DNA from: Aquamicrobium sp. LC103
GTDB lineage: Bacteria; Pseudomonadota; Alphaproteobacteria; Rhizobiales; Rhizobiaceae
Direction of reading: 5' to 3'
Length of the DNA: 64,000 nt
NCBI RefSeq assembly: GCF_001014615.2
Contig: NZ_LBCQ02000005.1
Location: 62,001 to 126,000, forward strand
Made by a program: the position numbers and the translations under genes. This document shows, one piece after another, positions 9,276 to 16,700 of the stretch; position 1 is the stretch's first letter, and each line of letters begins with the position of its first letter. The notes below the pieces were generated by a model, which did no database searches, was not told the origin of the DNA, and was given only the letters and a program-made list of their open reading frames with translations.

Positions 9276-10089
9276 GCGGCAGGGCCCGGCCTCTCTGTCG
9301 GCCACGGGCGTTGCGATCGGCTACGGGCGCACGCGCGTCGTCGGCGCCCTGGACCTGACCATCGAGCCCGCGGCCTTCACCGTCCTCGTCGGGCCGAACG
9401 GCAGCGGCAAGTCCACGATCCTGCGTGCGCTCGCCGGCCTTCTGCCGGTGGAGGCTGGGACGATCGAGCTGAACGGACAGTCGATCGCGAGGTTGTCGAT
9501 CAAGCAACTCGCGCGCCATGTCGGCGTGCTGGCGCAGAATCCGCGCGCGCCCGAGGGGCTTACGGTCGCCGAGCTGGTGCAGCAGGGCCGCTACGCGCAT
9601 CGAAGCCTGTTCGGCCGTTGGTCTGAGGCGGATCAAGTGGCATGCACCGAGGCACTCGAACTCACGCATATGGGGGAGTTCGCGGGGCGGCCGCTGGACA
9701 GCCTGTCAGGCGGGCAAAGGCAGCGCGCCTGGATCGCGATGACGCTGGCGCAGCAGACCGAGATCCTGCTTCTGGACGAGCCGACGACCTTCCTCGATCT
9801 AGGCCATCAGATCGAGGTTCTCGACCTCGTCGTCAAGCTCGTGCGGGAACGACGCAAGACAATTGTCGCCGTGCTCCACGATCTCAATCAAGCGGCGCGC
9901 TATGCGGACCGGCTGGTGCTGCTGAAGGAAGGATCCATCGTCTCGGAGGGAACGTCCCACGACGTTATGAGCCGCGAGCACATACGTGATGTCTTCGGCG
10001 TCGACGCCTCCATCATCCCCGATCCCTATACGGGTGCGCCGATGTGCATCCCGGCTCTCGGAACGAGAGTTTGTCCCGACAATGGTTAA
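9262..10089 (+). CDS. Iron-siderophore ABC transporter ATP-binding protein
   Basis: ABC ATPase of the FecE/FepC class, 275 residues. Walker A is GPNGSGKST near residue 45, the ABC signature is LSGGQRQR near residue 150, and Walker B is ILLLDEPTTFLD near residue 170, followed by the switch histidine in VLHDLN. It overlaps the second permease by 14 bases and completes the FecB-FecC-FecD-FecE set that brings ferric siderophore across the inner membrane. Confidence 0.94.
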   Translation: MLQHERQGPASLSATGVAIGYGRTRVVGALDLTIEPAAFTVLVGPNGSGKSTILRALAGLLPVEAGTIELNGQSIARLSIKQLARHVGVLAQNPRAPEGLTVAELVQQGRYAHRSLFGRWSEADQVACTEALELTHMGEFAGRPLDSLSGGQRQRAWIAMTLAQQTEILLLDEPTTFLDLGHQIEVLDLVVKLVRERRKTIVAVLHDLNQAARYADRLVLLKEGSIVSEGTSHDVMSREHIRDVFGVDASIIPDPYTGAPMCIPALGTRVCPDNG

Positions 10090-10143
10090 ACTGTGACCGC
10101 GCTGCAACAGTCCGGTCGCCCGGCAGGGCACGGCGGCAAAATA

Positions 10144-10158
10144 TGATTGATACAGTCA
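10144..10158 (+). promoter_or_regulatory. TGA-N9-TCA iron-responsive operator-like box
   Basis: The sequence reads TGA, nine bases (TTGATACAG), TCA, which matches the published rhizobial IRO consensus bound by RirA. It lies 48 bases upstream of the TonB-receptor ATG, in the only non-coding gap before that gene. The motif is short, so a chance match is possible; the iron-uptake context raises its value. Confidence 0.45.
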
Positions 10159-10205
10159 AGATTTAATCTAAGGTTCCCCGGATTGCTTGTGAGGGAGCTG
10201 GGGAT

Positions 10206-12353
10206 ATGAATATTTTCTGTAAGTCGAGCCGTGAGGCGCTGCGGAGCGTGAGCGTCGCAGCCTTGCTCGTGGCGCCGGTGGCGGGAAGCGCCATGGCCCA
10301 AGAGGCGCAAGGTGAAGTGATCACGCTCGACGGGATCGTCATCTACGGTTCGAAAGATGCCGGAACGCTGGGCGATACGTCCGCGAGCGTAGGCGTCGTA
10401 ACGGCGAAGGATATCGAGGACGGTCAGATCAACAGCTTCCGCGATGCGTTTCGCCGCCTCGGCAACGTTCTCGACGCGGCCTGGGCTGATTCCGGTTTCA
10501 TTATCCGCGGCATGAGCTCCGAAGGCTTGGTGCCGGGAGGCGCGCCGGTCGGCTCCTTCTATGTCGACGGAGTCCTGCAGACCTTGGACGGCACGCGTCG
10601 CGGCGCGCGCGGCCTTTGGGACGTGGAGCAGGTCGAGGTCTATCGTGGCCCGCAGTCCACGCAGAGCGGTCGCGCGGCGATGGCTGGCGCGATATATCTC
10701 AAGACGAAGGATCCGACCTTCGACAGGCAGCTGGAATTTTCCGGTACCGGTGGTACGAACAGCCTGCTCGGTACGGCGTTCATGATCAACACGCCGCTGG
10801 TCGAGGATCAGGTCGCGATGCGCATATCCGGTGCGTTCCAACGCAGCAAATCGGACCTTAATTTTCCCGATTACGAGCGGTTCGAGCGGTACGACGAACT
10901 CTCCGAGGACCTCTACTACAATATTCGCGGCAAACTATTGCTGACGCCGGCCGAGCTAGAGAGCACGCGCGCGCTCCTCAGCTATTCGTTTGCCCACGAC
11001 GCACCGACAACCCGCGACATCGGCTCGGGCCCGGGCTTCAACCTCGACGATGATCGCGGCGACTTCAACGTTCCCTATTATACCGAGGTCCGTTCGACGC
11101 GCGTTCACAATGCCGGCCTGGAGATAACACACGACCTGTCGGATAGGCTGCGCTTCACTTCGATGACCGGCCTGACCAACTCCTATACGGATCGCCCCTC
11201 CGTCAATGAAGGCACCGCTGGCGAAACAAACGTCTTCAAGGGCTATCAGGACGATCTGCTCTTCACCCAGGAAGCGCGGCTGAACTACGAAGGAGAGAGG
11301 CTCACCTGGGTCGCCGGCGTCTACGGAAGCTACCAGCATTACGATACGCTCTTCGATCGGACCATGCCGATCCCGGGATTTCCGGCGTTTTCGGTCAACG
11401 ACCGCAACACGATGAAGCGCGACACTTCCAATCTGGCCGCCTTCGGCGAACTCAGCTACGAATTCGCTCCAACCTGGAACGTCATCCTCGGGGGGCGTGC
11501 CGACTACACGTGGCAGGATGCGGAACATCACAATGTGAGGTCGGCCGTCCTGCTTCCCACCCCGCAAGTTGTCGACTATTCTACACAGATCGAGGAGTTC
11601 AATTTCGTTCCAAAGGTCGGCTTTTCGAAGGATTTCGGAGAGGTGCATACGGCCGGCGTGACCTACTCGCAGGGCTTCCGCACCGGTGGATATGTATTCG
11701 ACAGCAGGACGCAGGACGTCTACTCCTACGATCCCGAGAAGGCGCACAATGTGGAGCTGTTCTACAAGGGACGTTTCCTGGATGATCGCCTCACCCTGAA
11801 CGCGAACGTCTTCTACACCAAATATACCGACCAGCAGATCGAGATCCGTCCCGATCCCAGTGACCCGTTCTACCGCATCACCACGAATGCCGCCTCGTCC
11901 CAAAGCTACGGCTTCGAGATCGAGCCGACCTTCCAGGTCACGGATCAGTTCTCGACCTTCATGTCGATCGGCTATGTCCATACCGAGTTTCTGGATTTCG
12001 ACCATGCGGTTTACGGCGATCTCAGCGGCACGCCTTTCCCGGAGGCCCCGGAATGGACCATTGCGCTGGGTGGGCGCTACGAGTTCCAGAACGGGTTCTA
12101 TGTCGGGGCGGATGCGAAATACGTCTCCAGCTTCCTGACGCGCTTCGGTGCCGCCCCGCAGGAGCGGCTCGACGGCTACGCGGTCGTCAACCTGCAGGCC
12201 GGCTATCGCGCGGAGAACTGGGAGATCAACGCTTTCGCCGAGAACCTGTTCGACGAACGCCACTACACTTACTACGATCTGGATTCCGGCAACGAATATG
12301 CGACCTTGGGTGCACCACAGACCTTCGGCATCAACATGAAGGCGAGGTTCTAG
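10206..12353 (+). CDS. TonB-dependent siderophore receptor
   Basis: Outer-membrane receptor of 715 residues. A signal peptide (VSVAALLVAPVAGSAMAQ) is followed by a plug domain with the TonB-box-like start GEVITLDGIVIYG, then DVEQVEVYRGPQSTQSGR, the conserved end of the plug. The remainder is a beta-barrel ending in aromatic MKARF, the terminal phenylalanine needed for barrel insertion. It sits directly downstream of the siderophore ABC genes but after a 116-base gap with its own iron box, so it may be transcribed separately. No tonB/exbBD genes are in the window. Confidence 0.93.
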   Translation: MNIFCKSSREALRSVSVAALLVAPVAGSAMAQEAQGEVITLDGIVIYGSKDAGTLGDTSASVGVVTAKDIEDGQINSFRDAFRRLGNVLDAAWADSGFIIRGMSSEGLVPGGAPVGSFYVDGVLQTLDGTRRGARGLWDVEQVEVYRGPQSTQSGRAAMAGAIYLKTKDPTFDRQLEFSGTGGTNSLLGTAFMINTPLVEDQVAMRISGAFQRSKSDLNFPDYERFERYDELSEDLYYNIRGKLLLTPAELESTRALLSYSFAHDAPTTRDIGSGPGFNLDDDRGDFNVPYYTEVRSTRVHNAGLEITHDLSDRLRFTSMTGLTNSYTDRPSVNEGTAGETNVFKGYQDDLLFTQEARLNYEGERLTWVAGVYGSYQHYDTLFDRTMPIPGFPAFSVNDRNTMKRDTSNLAAFGELSYEFAPTWNVILGGRADYTWQDAEHHNVRSAVLLPTPQVVDYSTQIEEFNFVPKVGFSKDFGEVHTAGVTYSQGFRTGGYVFDSRTQDVYSYDPEKAHNVELFYKGRFLDDRLTLNANVFYTKYTDQQIEIRPDPSDPFYRITTNAASSQSYGFEIEPTFQVTDQFSTFMSIGYVHTEFLDFDHAVYGDLSGTPFPEAPEWTIALGGRYEFQNGFYVGADAKYVSSFLTRFGAAPQERLDGYAVVNLQAGYRAENWEINAFAENLFDERHYTYYDLDSGNEYATLGAPQTFGINMKARF

Positions 12354-12509
12354 GCGATAACGTTTCCGGCTGGCTTTGGTGCATTCGGGGCATGAAAAAG
12401 GGTGTGGGCGGCGATGTCTCGTGGGAGAACCATGAGCTTTCTCGGGCCGGCGACGACGGCTTGAAAGTCGAGGGACACCCAGCATCATCCGTCTTGAGTG
12501 CTCGCGCAT

Positions 12510-12526
12510 CCGACCAAATGGGTCGG
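12510..12526. terminator. Hairpin between convergent genes
   Basis: Perfect 6-bp stem CCGACC/GGTCGG with a 5-base loop, in the 193-base space between the TonB receptor and the convergent TauE gene. There is no T-tract, so rho-independent function is uncertain. The rest of this gap shows nothing recognisable. Confidence 0.3.
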
Positions 12527-12546
12527 CCCCCGCCAGGTAAGGCGGA

Positions 12547-13296
12547 TCAAAAGAGCAAGGCGAGGCTCCTCCAGATCAGCGGGATCGCGGAACCGGAAAG
12601 GACGACATAGATCAGCATATCGAACACGCGTCGTTCGAGTCGGCCGGCTATGGCATTGCCCGCATAAAGTCCGAGCGCCGCGGGGATCAGCGCGAAGACG
12701 CCCGCGCCCAGATTGGCGCGGGTGGCCATGCCGGTGGCGACCAGCAGGGATAGCTGGATGCAGATGAACAGGAAGAACATCGAAGCGAGGCAGAACATGA
12801 ATGCACCTCGCGACAACCGGCCGGCATGAAAGAAGGTCGCGCCGACGAGACCGGATAGCCCGGTGGCGCCCTGCAGCAGTCCGGCCGAAAAGCCGGCCAC
12901 CGGGGCAATCTTTCGGGTTTGTGCCTCGGAAAGCTTGAACTCGGGCGCGCTCAGCCGAAGCAGCAGATAGACGACGACCGTGATGCCGAGCGCGAGGTCA
13001 AGATATTCGGCCGATATGCTCGACAGAAGCCAGGTTCCCGGCAGGATGCCCAGAGCCCCGGCGGTCAGGAAGGAGGGCAGGAAACCGGCATTCGACCGCT
13101 CCTGCCTGAACTGCCAGATCTGCCATGCATTCGTAGCGAACATAGGTAGAGCCACGATCGTCACGGCCTGGGGGATGCCGATGAAGATCGACAGGACCGG
13201 AATGGCGATCATCGGCAGACCGAGACCGGCCGCGCCTTTGACGATTCCGCCGCCGAGCAGGGAGACGAAGACGAGGGCGAGGAGGGTCAGGGACAT
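12547..13296 (-). CDS. TauE/SafE family sulfite or small-anion permease
   Basis: Membrane protein of 249 residues with a duplicated four-helix pattern and glycine-rich loops GGIVKGAAGLGLPMIAIPVL (N-terminal half) and GLLQGATGLSGLVGATFF (C-terminal half), typical of TauE/SafE (DUF81) carriers that export sulfite, sulfoacetate or similar anions. The ATG at 13296 (MSLTLLALVF) was chosen because the upstream open frame has no membrane character and there is a purine-rich stretch just before it. It lies 47 bases downstream of the MocR regulator, probably in the same transcript. Confidence 0.88.
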   Translation of the reverse strand: MSLTLLALVFVSLLGGGIVKGAAGLGLPMIAIPVLSIFIGIPQAVTIVALPMFATNAWQIWQFRQERSNAGFLPSFLTAGALGILPGTWLLSSISAEYLDLALGITVVVYLLLRLSAPEFKLSEAQTRKIAPVAGFSAGLLQGATGLSGLVGATFFHAGRLSRGAFMFCLASMFFLFICIQLSLLVATGMATRANLGAGVFALIPAALGLYAGNAIAGRLERRVFDMLIYVVLSGSAIPLIWRSLALLF

Positions 13297-13343
13297 TCGC
13301 TCTTTTTCGGATGGGATGAACGGATGTGCCTCTTTCGGGCGGT

Positions 13344-14720
13344 TCAGACGAGGGAAATCTCTTCGACGCTGCTGACGATGCGTCTGATGCCGCGCAGCGC
13401 CCCTTCCAGCTCGGTCAGGCTCGAAGCCCCACCGAGGCACAGGCGGACGCCGTTGAGCTGGTTTCCGTTTCCGCCACCCACCGCACTGGAGGCGGCAAGG
13501 CGTATCCCCGCGCTGTAGGCCTGGGCGATGAGGGTATCCAACGTTCTGCCTCGCGGCAGCTCAAGCCAGACATGGAAGCCGCCGGCCAACGAGACAGGAG
13601 AAAGCCATTCGCCCAGGATGAGCTTGGCTGCGTCCTGTCGCCTCGTCGCCTCGACCCGCTTCCGCTCCGCCTGTTCCGCCAGGTGACCGCCGCGGATCGC
13701 CCTGCTGACCACTTCGGCCATGGTCGGCGTCGCCATCCAGCCCGTGGCGCGAAGCGAGTTGATTGCCTGTCCCCGGAAGGAATCGGGGGGGACCAGAGCC
13801 CCGATCCGTAGGCCGGGGGCCAGGCATTTGGCAAAGCTCACGGCGTAGAAGGAGCGTTCGGGAATGCGCGCCGAGATCGACGGCTGCGGCGTGGGTGGCA
13901 GAAATCCATAGGCGTCGTCCTCGATGAGATAGGCGTCGTGGCGGCTCACCACCTCCGCGATTGCTTCGCGCCGCTCCTGGGGCATGGTGCGCGCCGTTGG
14001 CGTCTGGTAGGTCGGCATCATGTAGACGACCCGCGCCTGCGTTTCCCGGAATGCCGCGTCCAGCGCGTCCGGAAGCAGTCCATGGCGGTCCATCGCCACT
14101 CCGTGAATGTGGTAGCCGGCCATCGTCGACAAGGCAGTGATGCCGGCGTAGGTCAGTTCCTCGGTCAGGATCGTGTCGCCCGACGCCGCCACCATGGACA
14201 TGCCCAGGAACAGGCCGTGCTGGGCTCCGTGCGTTATGAAGGCGCGGTCCGCCGGTACGGGATATCCGGTCGTGGCCAGCCACTCGGCGACTGCCGCCCG
14301 ATGCTCGGCTAGTCCCTGATGCGGCAGATATCCGCACAGCCTGTGGATCGTCCTGTCCGCGGCGATTTCCGCAAGGAGGCCCTCCACCAGTTCCGTCGCG
14401 CCCGTATCCGGAGGAGCGTTCAGCGCGAGGTCGACGAAGCCGCCCGCCTGCTCGGCTTTTGGACTGTGCTTGCCAGTCTTGGCGCTAACGTAGGTGCCAC
14501 GACCCACCTGACCGCTGATCAGCCCGCGACGTTCCGCCTCCGCATAGGCGCGGGATACCATGCCGACGCTGACGCCGAGATGATTGGCAAGCTCGCGCTG
14601 CGGAAGAAGTCGCGTGCCGTCGTGGAGGTGCCCCGAGGCGATATCGCGTTCGAGCGCTTCCACGATCGCCGTGTAGCGAAGCGCCTCCTGCTTCTCCAGA
14701 ACAGGTATCCATTCACCCAT
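13344..14720 (-). CDS. MocR-type transcriptional regulator, GntR DNA-binding domain fused to aminotransferase fold
   Basis: Protein of 458 residues. Residues 15-80 form a GntR winged helix (ELANHLGVSVGMVSRAYAEAERRGLISGQ). Residues 110-458 form a class I aminotransferase-like domain with YMMPTYQTPTA, the aspartate segment IEDDAYGF and the PLP lysine in SFAKCLAPGLRIG near residue 295. Known relatives (PdxR, GabR, TauR) sense a PLP adduct and bind direct repeats in a divergent promoter. Here the divergent target is the molybdenum-hydroxylase operon at 14965; the TauE gene lies downstream. Confidence 0.92.
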   Translation of the reverse strand: MGEWIPVLEKQEALRYTAIVEALERDIASGHLHDGTRLLPQRELANHLGVSVGMVSRAYAEAERRGLISGQVGRGTYVSAKTGKHSPKAEQAGGFVDLALNAPPDTGATELVEGLLAEIAADRTIHRLCGYLPHQGLAEHRAAVAEWLATTGYPVPADRAFITHGAQHGLFLGMSMVAASGDTILTEELTYAGITALSTMAGYHIHGVAMDRHGLLPDALDAAFRETQARVVYMMPTYQTPTARTMPQERREAIAEVVSRHDAYLIEDDAYGFLPPTPQPSISARIPERSFYAVSFAKCLAPGLRIGALVPPDSFRGQAINSLRATGWMATPTMAEVVSRAIRGGHLAEQAERKRVEATRRQDAAKLILGEWLSPVSLAGGFHVWLELPRGRTLDTLIAQAYSAGIRLAASSAVGGGNGNQLNGVRLCLGGASSLTELEGALRGIRRIVSSVEEISLV

Positions 14721-14723
14721 TCA

Positions 14724-14803
14724 ATGTACCCGTCCTTGCGTTACCTTCTGGCGGGATAGGCCATGCAAGCCATTTCCGCAATGGGAATGTCACCGATGTA
14801 CCC
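14724..14803. promoter_or_regulatory. Candidate MocR operator: direct repeats ATGTACCC
   Basis: Two identical octamers ATGTACCC at 14724-14731 and 14796-14803, in the same orientation, 72 bases apart. A degenerate copy (AATGTCACC) begins ten bases before the second. MocR regulators are known to bind direct repeats, and these lie between the MocR gene and its divergent neighbour. Binding is an inference. Confidence 0.4.
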
Positions 14804-14886
14804 AGTTATTGTTCCTGTTATAACGGCGCACAGCCAATAAATCGAGAACAATCTAGAAATATGGTGCGATTGTAGCATATCATATG

Positions 14887-14914
14887 TTGACATTGAGTGG
14901 GATCAATTTATAGC
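14887..14914 (+). promoter_or_regulatory. Putative sigma-70 promoter of the molybdenum-hydroxylase operon
   Basis: Consensus -35 TTGACA at 14887-14892, 16-base spacer, -10-like TATAGC at 14909-14914, in AT-rich DNA 50 bases before the GTG of the NIPSNAP gene. An AGGAGG-type ribosome site follows at 14955-14960. Confidence 0.4.
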
Positions 14915-14964
14915 CTTCAGCCAATTGCCCGCATCGAGGGCATGAGGAGGCTGAAGGAGGTTCC

Positions 14965-15288
14965 GTGATCTACGAAGTGCGCGTGTATGAGGCCGCAGAC
15001 GGCAAGGCCGAGGCCATGAGGCGGCGTTTCGAGCAGGAGGTCGCCCCGCGTTTTCCCGGCTTTGGCATAGAGCTGCTGGGTGCCTTCGTTGCTCCTGAAG
15101 AGGACGGAAAGCTGACCTACGTGACCCGCTTCCCGAATGAGGAAGCACGCAAGGCGGCTTGGGAGCGTTTCGGTTCCGATCCGGATTGGAAGCGGATCAA
15201 GACGGCCAGCGAATCCGACGGCCCGCTCCTGGCGCGGCAGACCGTTTCGGTGCTGTCTCCTGCTTTTGCGGGCCTGCCGTTGGGCTGA
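14965..15288 (+). CDS. NIPSNAP family protein
   Basis: Small soluble protein of 107 residues starting MIYEVRVYEAADGKAEA, a typical NIPSNAP/ABM-fold opening, with PRFPGFGIELLGAF in the middle. The GTG start is fixed by a strong GAAGGAGG five bases upstream. The biochemical role of the family is not settled; small dimeric alpha+beta barrel proteins of this kind often occur in operons for oxidative degradation. It is the first gene of the CoxMSL-like operon. Confidence 0.82.
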   Translation: MIYEVRVYEAADGKAEAMRRRFEQEVAPRFPGFGIELLGAFVAPEEDGKLTYVTRFPNEEARKAAWERFGSDPDWKRIKTASESDGPLLARQTVSVLSPAFAGLPLG

Positions 15289-15322
15289 GCAGCGGCGCAG
15301 GCAAGCGAATGGAGGAGTTCCG

Positions 15323-16201
15323 ATGAAGCCAGCCCCCTTTGACTATATCCGTCCCGACACCGTCTCGAACGTCTGTGCGCTCCTGGCGGACAATTTCGAT
15401 GCACGGATCATTGCCGGCGGCCAGACGCTCATACCCATGCTGGCCATGCGGCTTGCCCGGCCGACGCTCCTGATAGACGTGGCTCGCATCGCCGAGTTGC
15501 GCAGGATCGAAATCGATGGCGACCACCTGGTTATCGGCGCTGCGACGCGGCAGGCCGAGGCCGAAGCGTCGCCTGATATCGCTCGGTATGTGCCGCTGCT
15601 GCACGCCGCGCTTCCCTGGATCGGACATGCTCCCACACGCAGCCGCGGCACGGTCGGCGGCTCCATAGCCAACGCCGATCCGTCGGCCGAGATCCCGCTG
15701 GTGGCCGTGACGCTTAGGGCAGAGATCATCCTTCGCGAGGGCGAGGACGAATTCATCGTTCCTGCCGAGGATTTCTTCATCGGCGCCATGGTGACGGCGG
15801 CTGCGCCCGAGGCTTGTCTGACCGCGGTGCGCCTGCCGGTCTGGAACGGGGCTGTGGGTGTGGGCTTCCAGGAAATCAGCGCGCGCCGCAGCGATTTCGC
15901 CTTTGCTTCCGCCGCCGCCCAGCTCTCTCTCGACCCGGAGGGGCGGATATCGCGCATCGTCCTCGGTGTCGGCGGTGTTGAGGACCGACCGGTGGCGATC
16001 GATCTGGGCGAAGTCGCCGGCGAGGTACTCGATCGGCGGCGTCTGAGCGATGCGGTCGCATCGGGAATCGAAGCGCTCCATGCGGAGACCGATCTCCATG
16101 CCAGCGCGGCCTATCGCAAGCGTGCGGCACTCGATCTCGCTGTCAAGGCCGTGGTTCAGGCGCATTCGAACGCGTCGGCAGCATTGGAGACGAGGCGATG
16201 A
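15323..16201 (+). CDS. FAD-binding subunit of molybdenum hydroxylase (CoxM-like)
   Basis: Medium subunit of a xanthine-oxidase family enzyme, 292 residues. It carries the two FAD pyrophosphate-binding signatures: AGGQTLIPMLAMR near residue 32 and TVGGSIANADPSAE near residue 112. It passes electrons from the iron-sulfur subunit to the acceptor. The ATG at 15323 follows GGAGG. The stop overlaps the start of the next gene (ATGA). Gene order M-S-L is that of coxMSL operons. Confidence 0.92.
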   Translation: MKPAPFDYIRPDTVSNVCALLADNFDARIIAGGQTLIPMLAMRLARPTLLIDVARIAELRRIEIDGDHLVIGAATRQAEAEASPDIARYVPLLHAALPWIGHAPTRSRGTVGGSIANADPSAEIPLVAVTLRAEIILREGEDEFIVPAEDFFIGAMVTAAAPEACLTAVRLPVWNGAVGVGFQEISARRSDFAFASAAAQLSLDPEGRISRIVLGVGGVEDRPVAIDLGEVAGEVLDRRRLSDAVASGIEALHAETDLHASAAYRKRAALDLAVKAVVQAHSNASAALETRR

Positions 16202-16695
16202 AGGTCGAGCTGAATGTGAACGACAGAATGGTCGAGATCGACGTCGAGCCTCGCAAGACCCTGCTGGATGCGCTGCGCGACGATCTTCGGCTGACCGGCA
16301 CGCATACGGGCTGCGAGCACGGGGTCTGTGGCGCCTGCACGGTGCTCGTGGACGGCGCGCCGGTGCGTGCCTGCCTCATGCTGGCGGTTCAGTCGGACGG
16401 ACACGAGATCACCACCATCGAAGGCTTGGCTCCGGCTCCAGGTGAATTGAGCGTTCTGCAAGATGCATTCTGCGAGACGCACGGCATGCAGTGCGGCTAC
16501 TGCACTCCGGGCATGATCCTGACGGCGCACGCGCTGCTGCAGAAGAACGTGACACCGTCGCGCGAAGAGATCGTCGACGCCATATCCGGGAATATCTGCC
16601 GCTGCACCGGCTATGGCCAGATAGTGGAAGCCATCGAGTTTGCCGCCGAGCGCCTGGCCCGCGCGAACGAACCGCGCGCGGCGGCTGCGGAGTGA
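16198..16695 (+). CDS. [2Fe-2S] subunit of molybdenum hydroxylase (CoxS-like)
   Basis: Small subunit of 165 residues. The N-terminal plant-ferredoxin-like cluster site is GCEHGVCGACTV with a further cysteine in RACLM. The C-terminal all-helical domain holds the second cluster in CGYCTPGM and ICRCTGY. Both clusters therefore look complete. It overlaps CoxM by four bases. Confidence 0.95.
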   Translation: MKVELNVNDRMVEIDVEPRKTLLDALRDDLRLTGTHTGCEHGVCGACTVLVDGAPVRACLMLAVQSDGHEITTIEGLAPAPGELSVLQDAFCETHGMQCGYCTPGMILTAHALLQKNVTPSREEIVDAISGNICRCTGYGQIVEAIEFAAERLARANEPRAAAAE

Positions 16696-16700
16696 CCGAC

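Noticed and set aside
10956-12509. Open frame of 517 codons on the minus strand
   Set aside because: Antisense to the TonB receptor barrel; no recognisable domain and no ribosome site.
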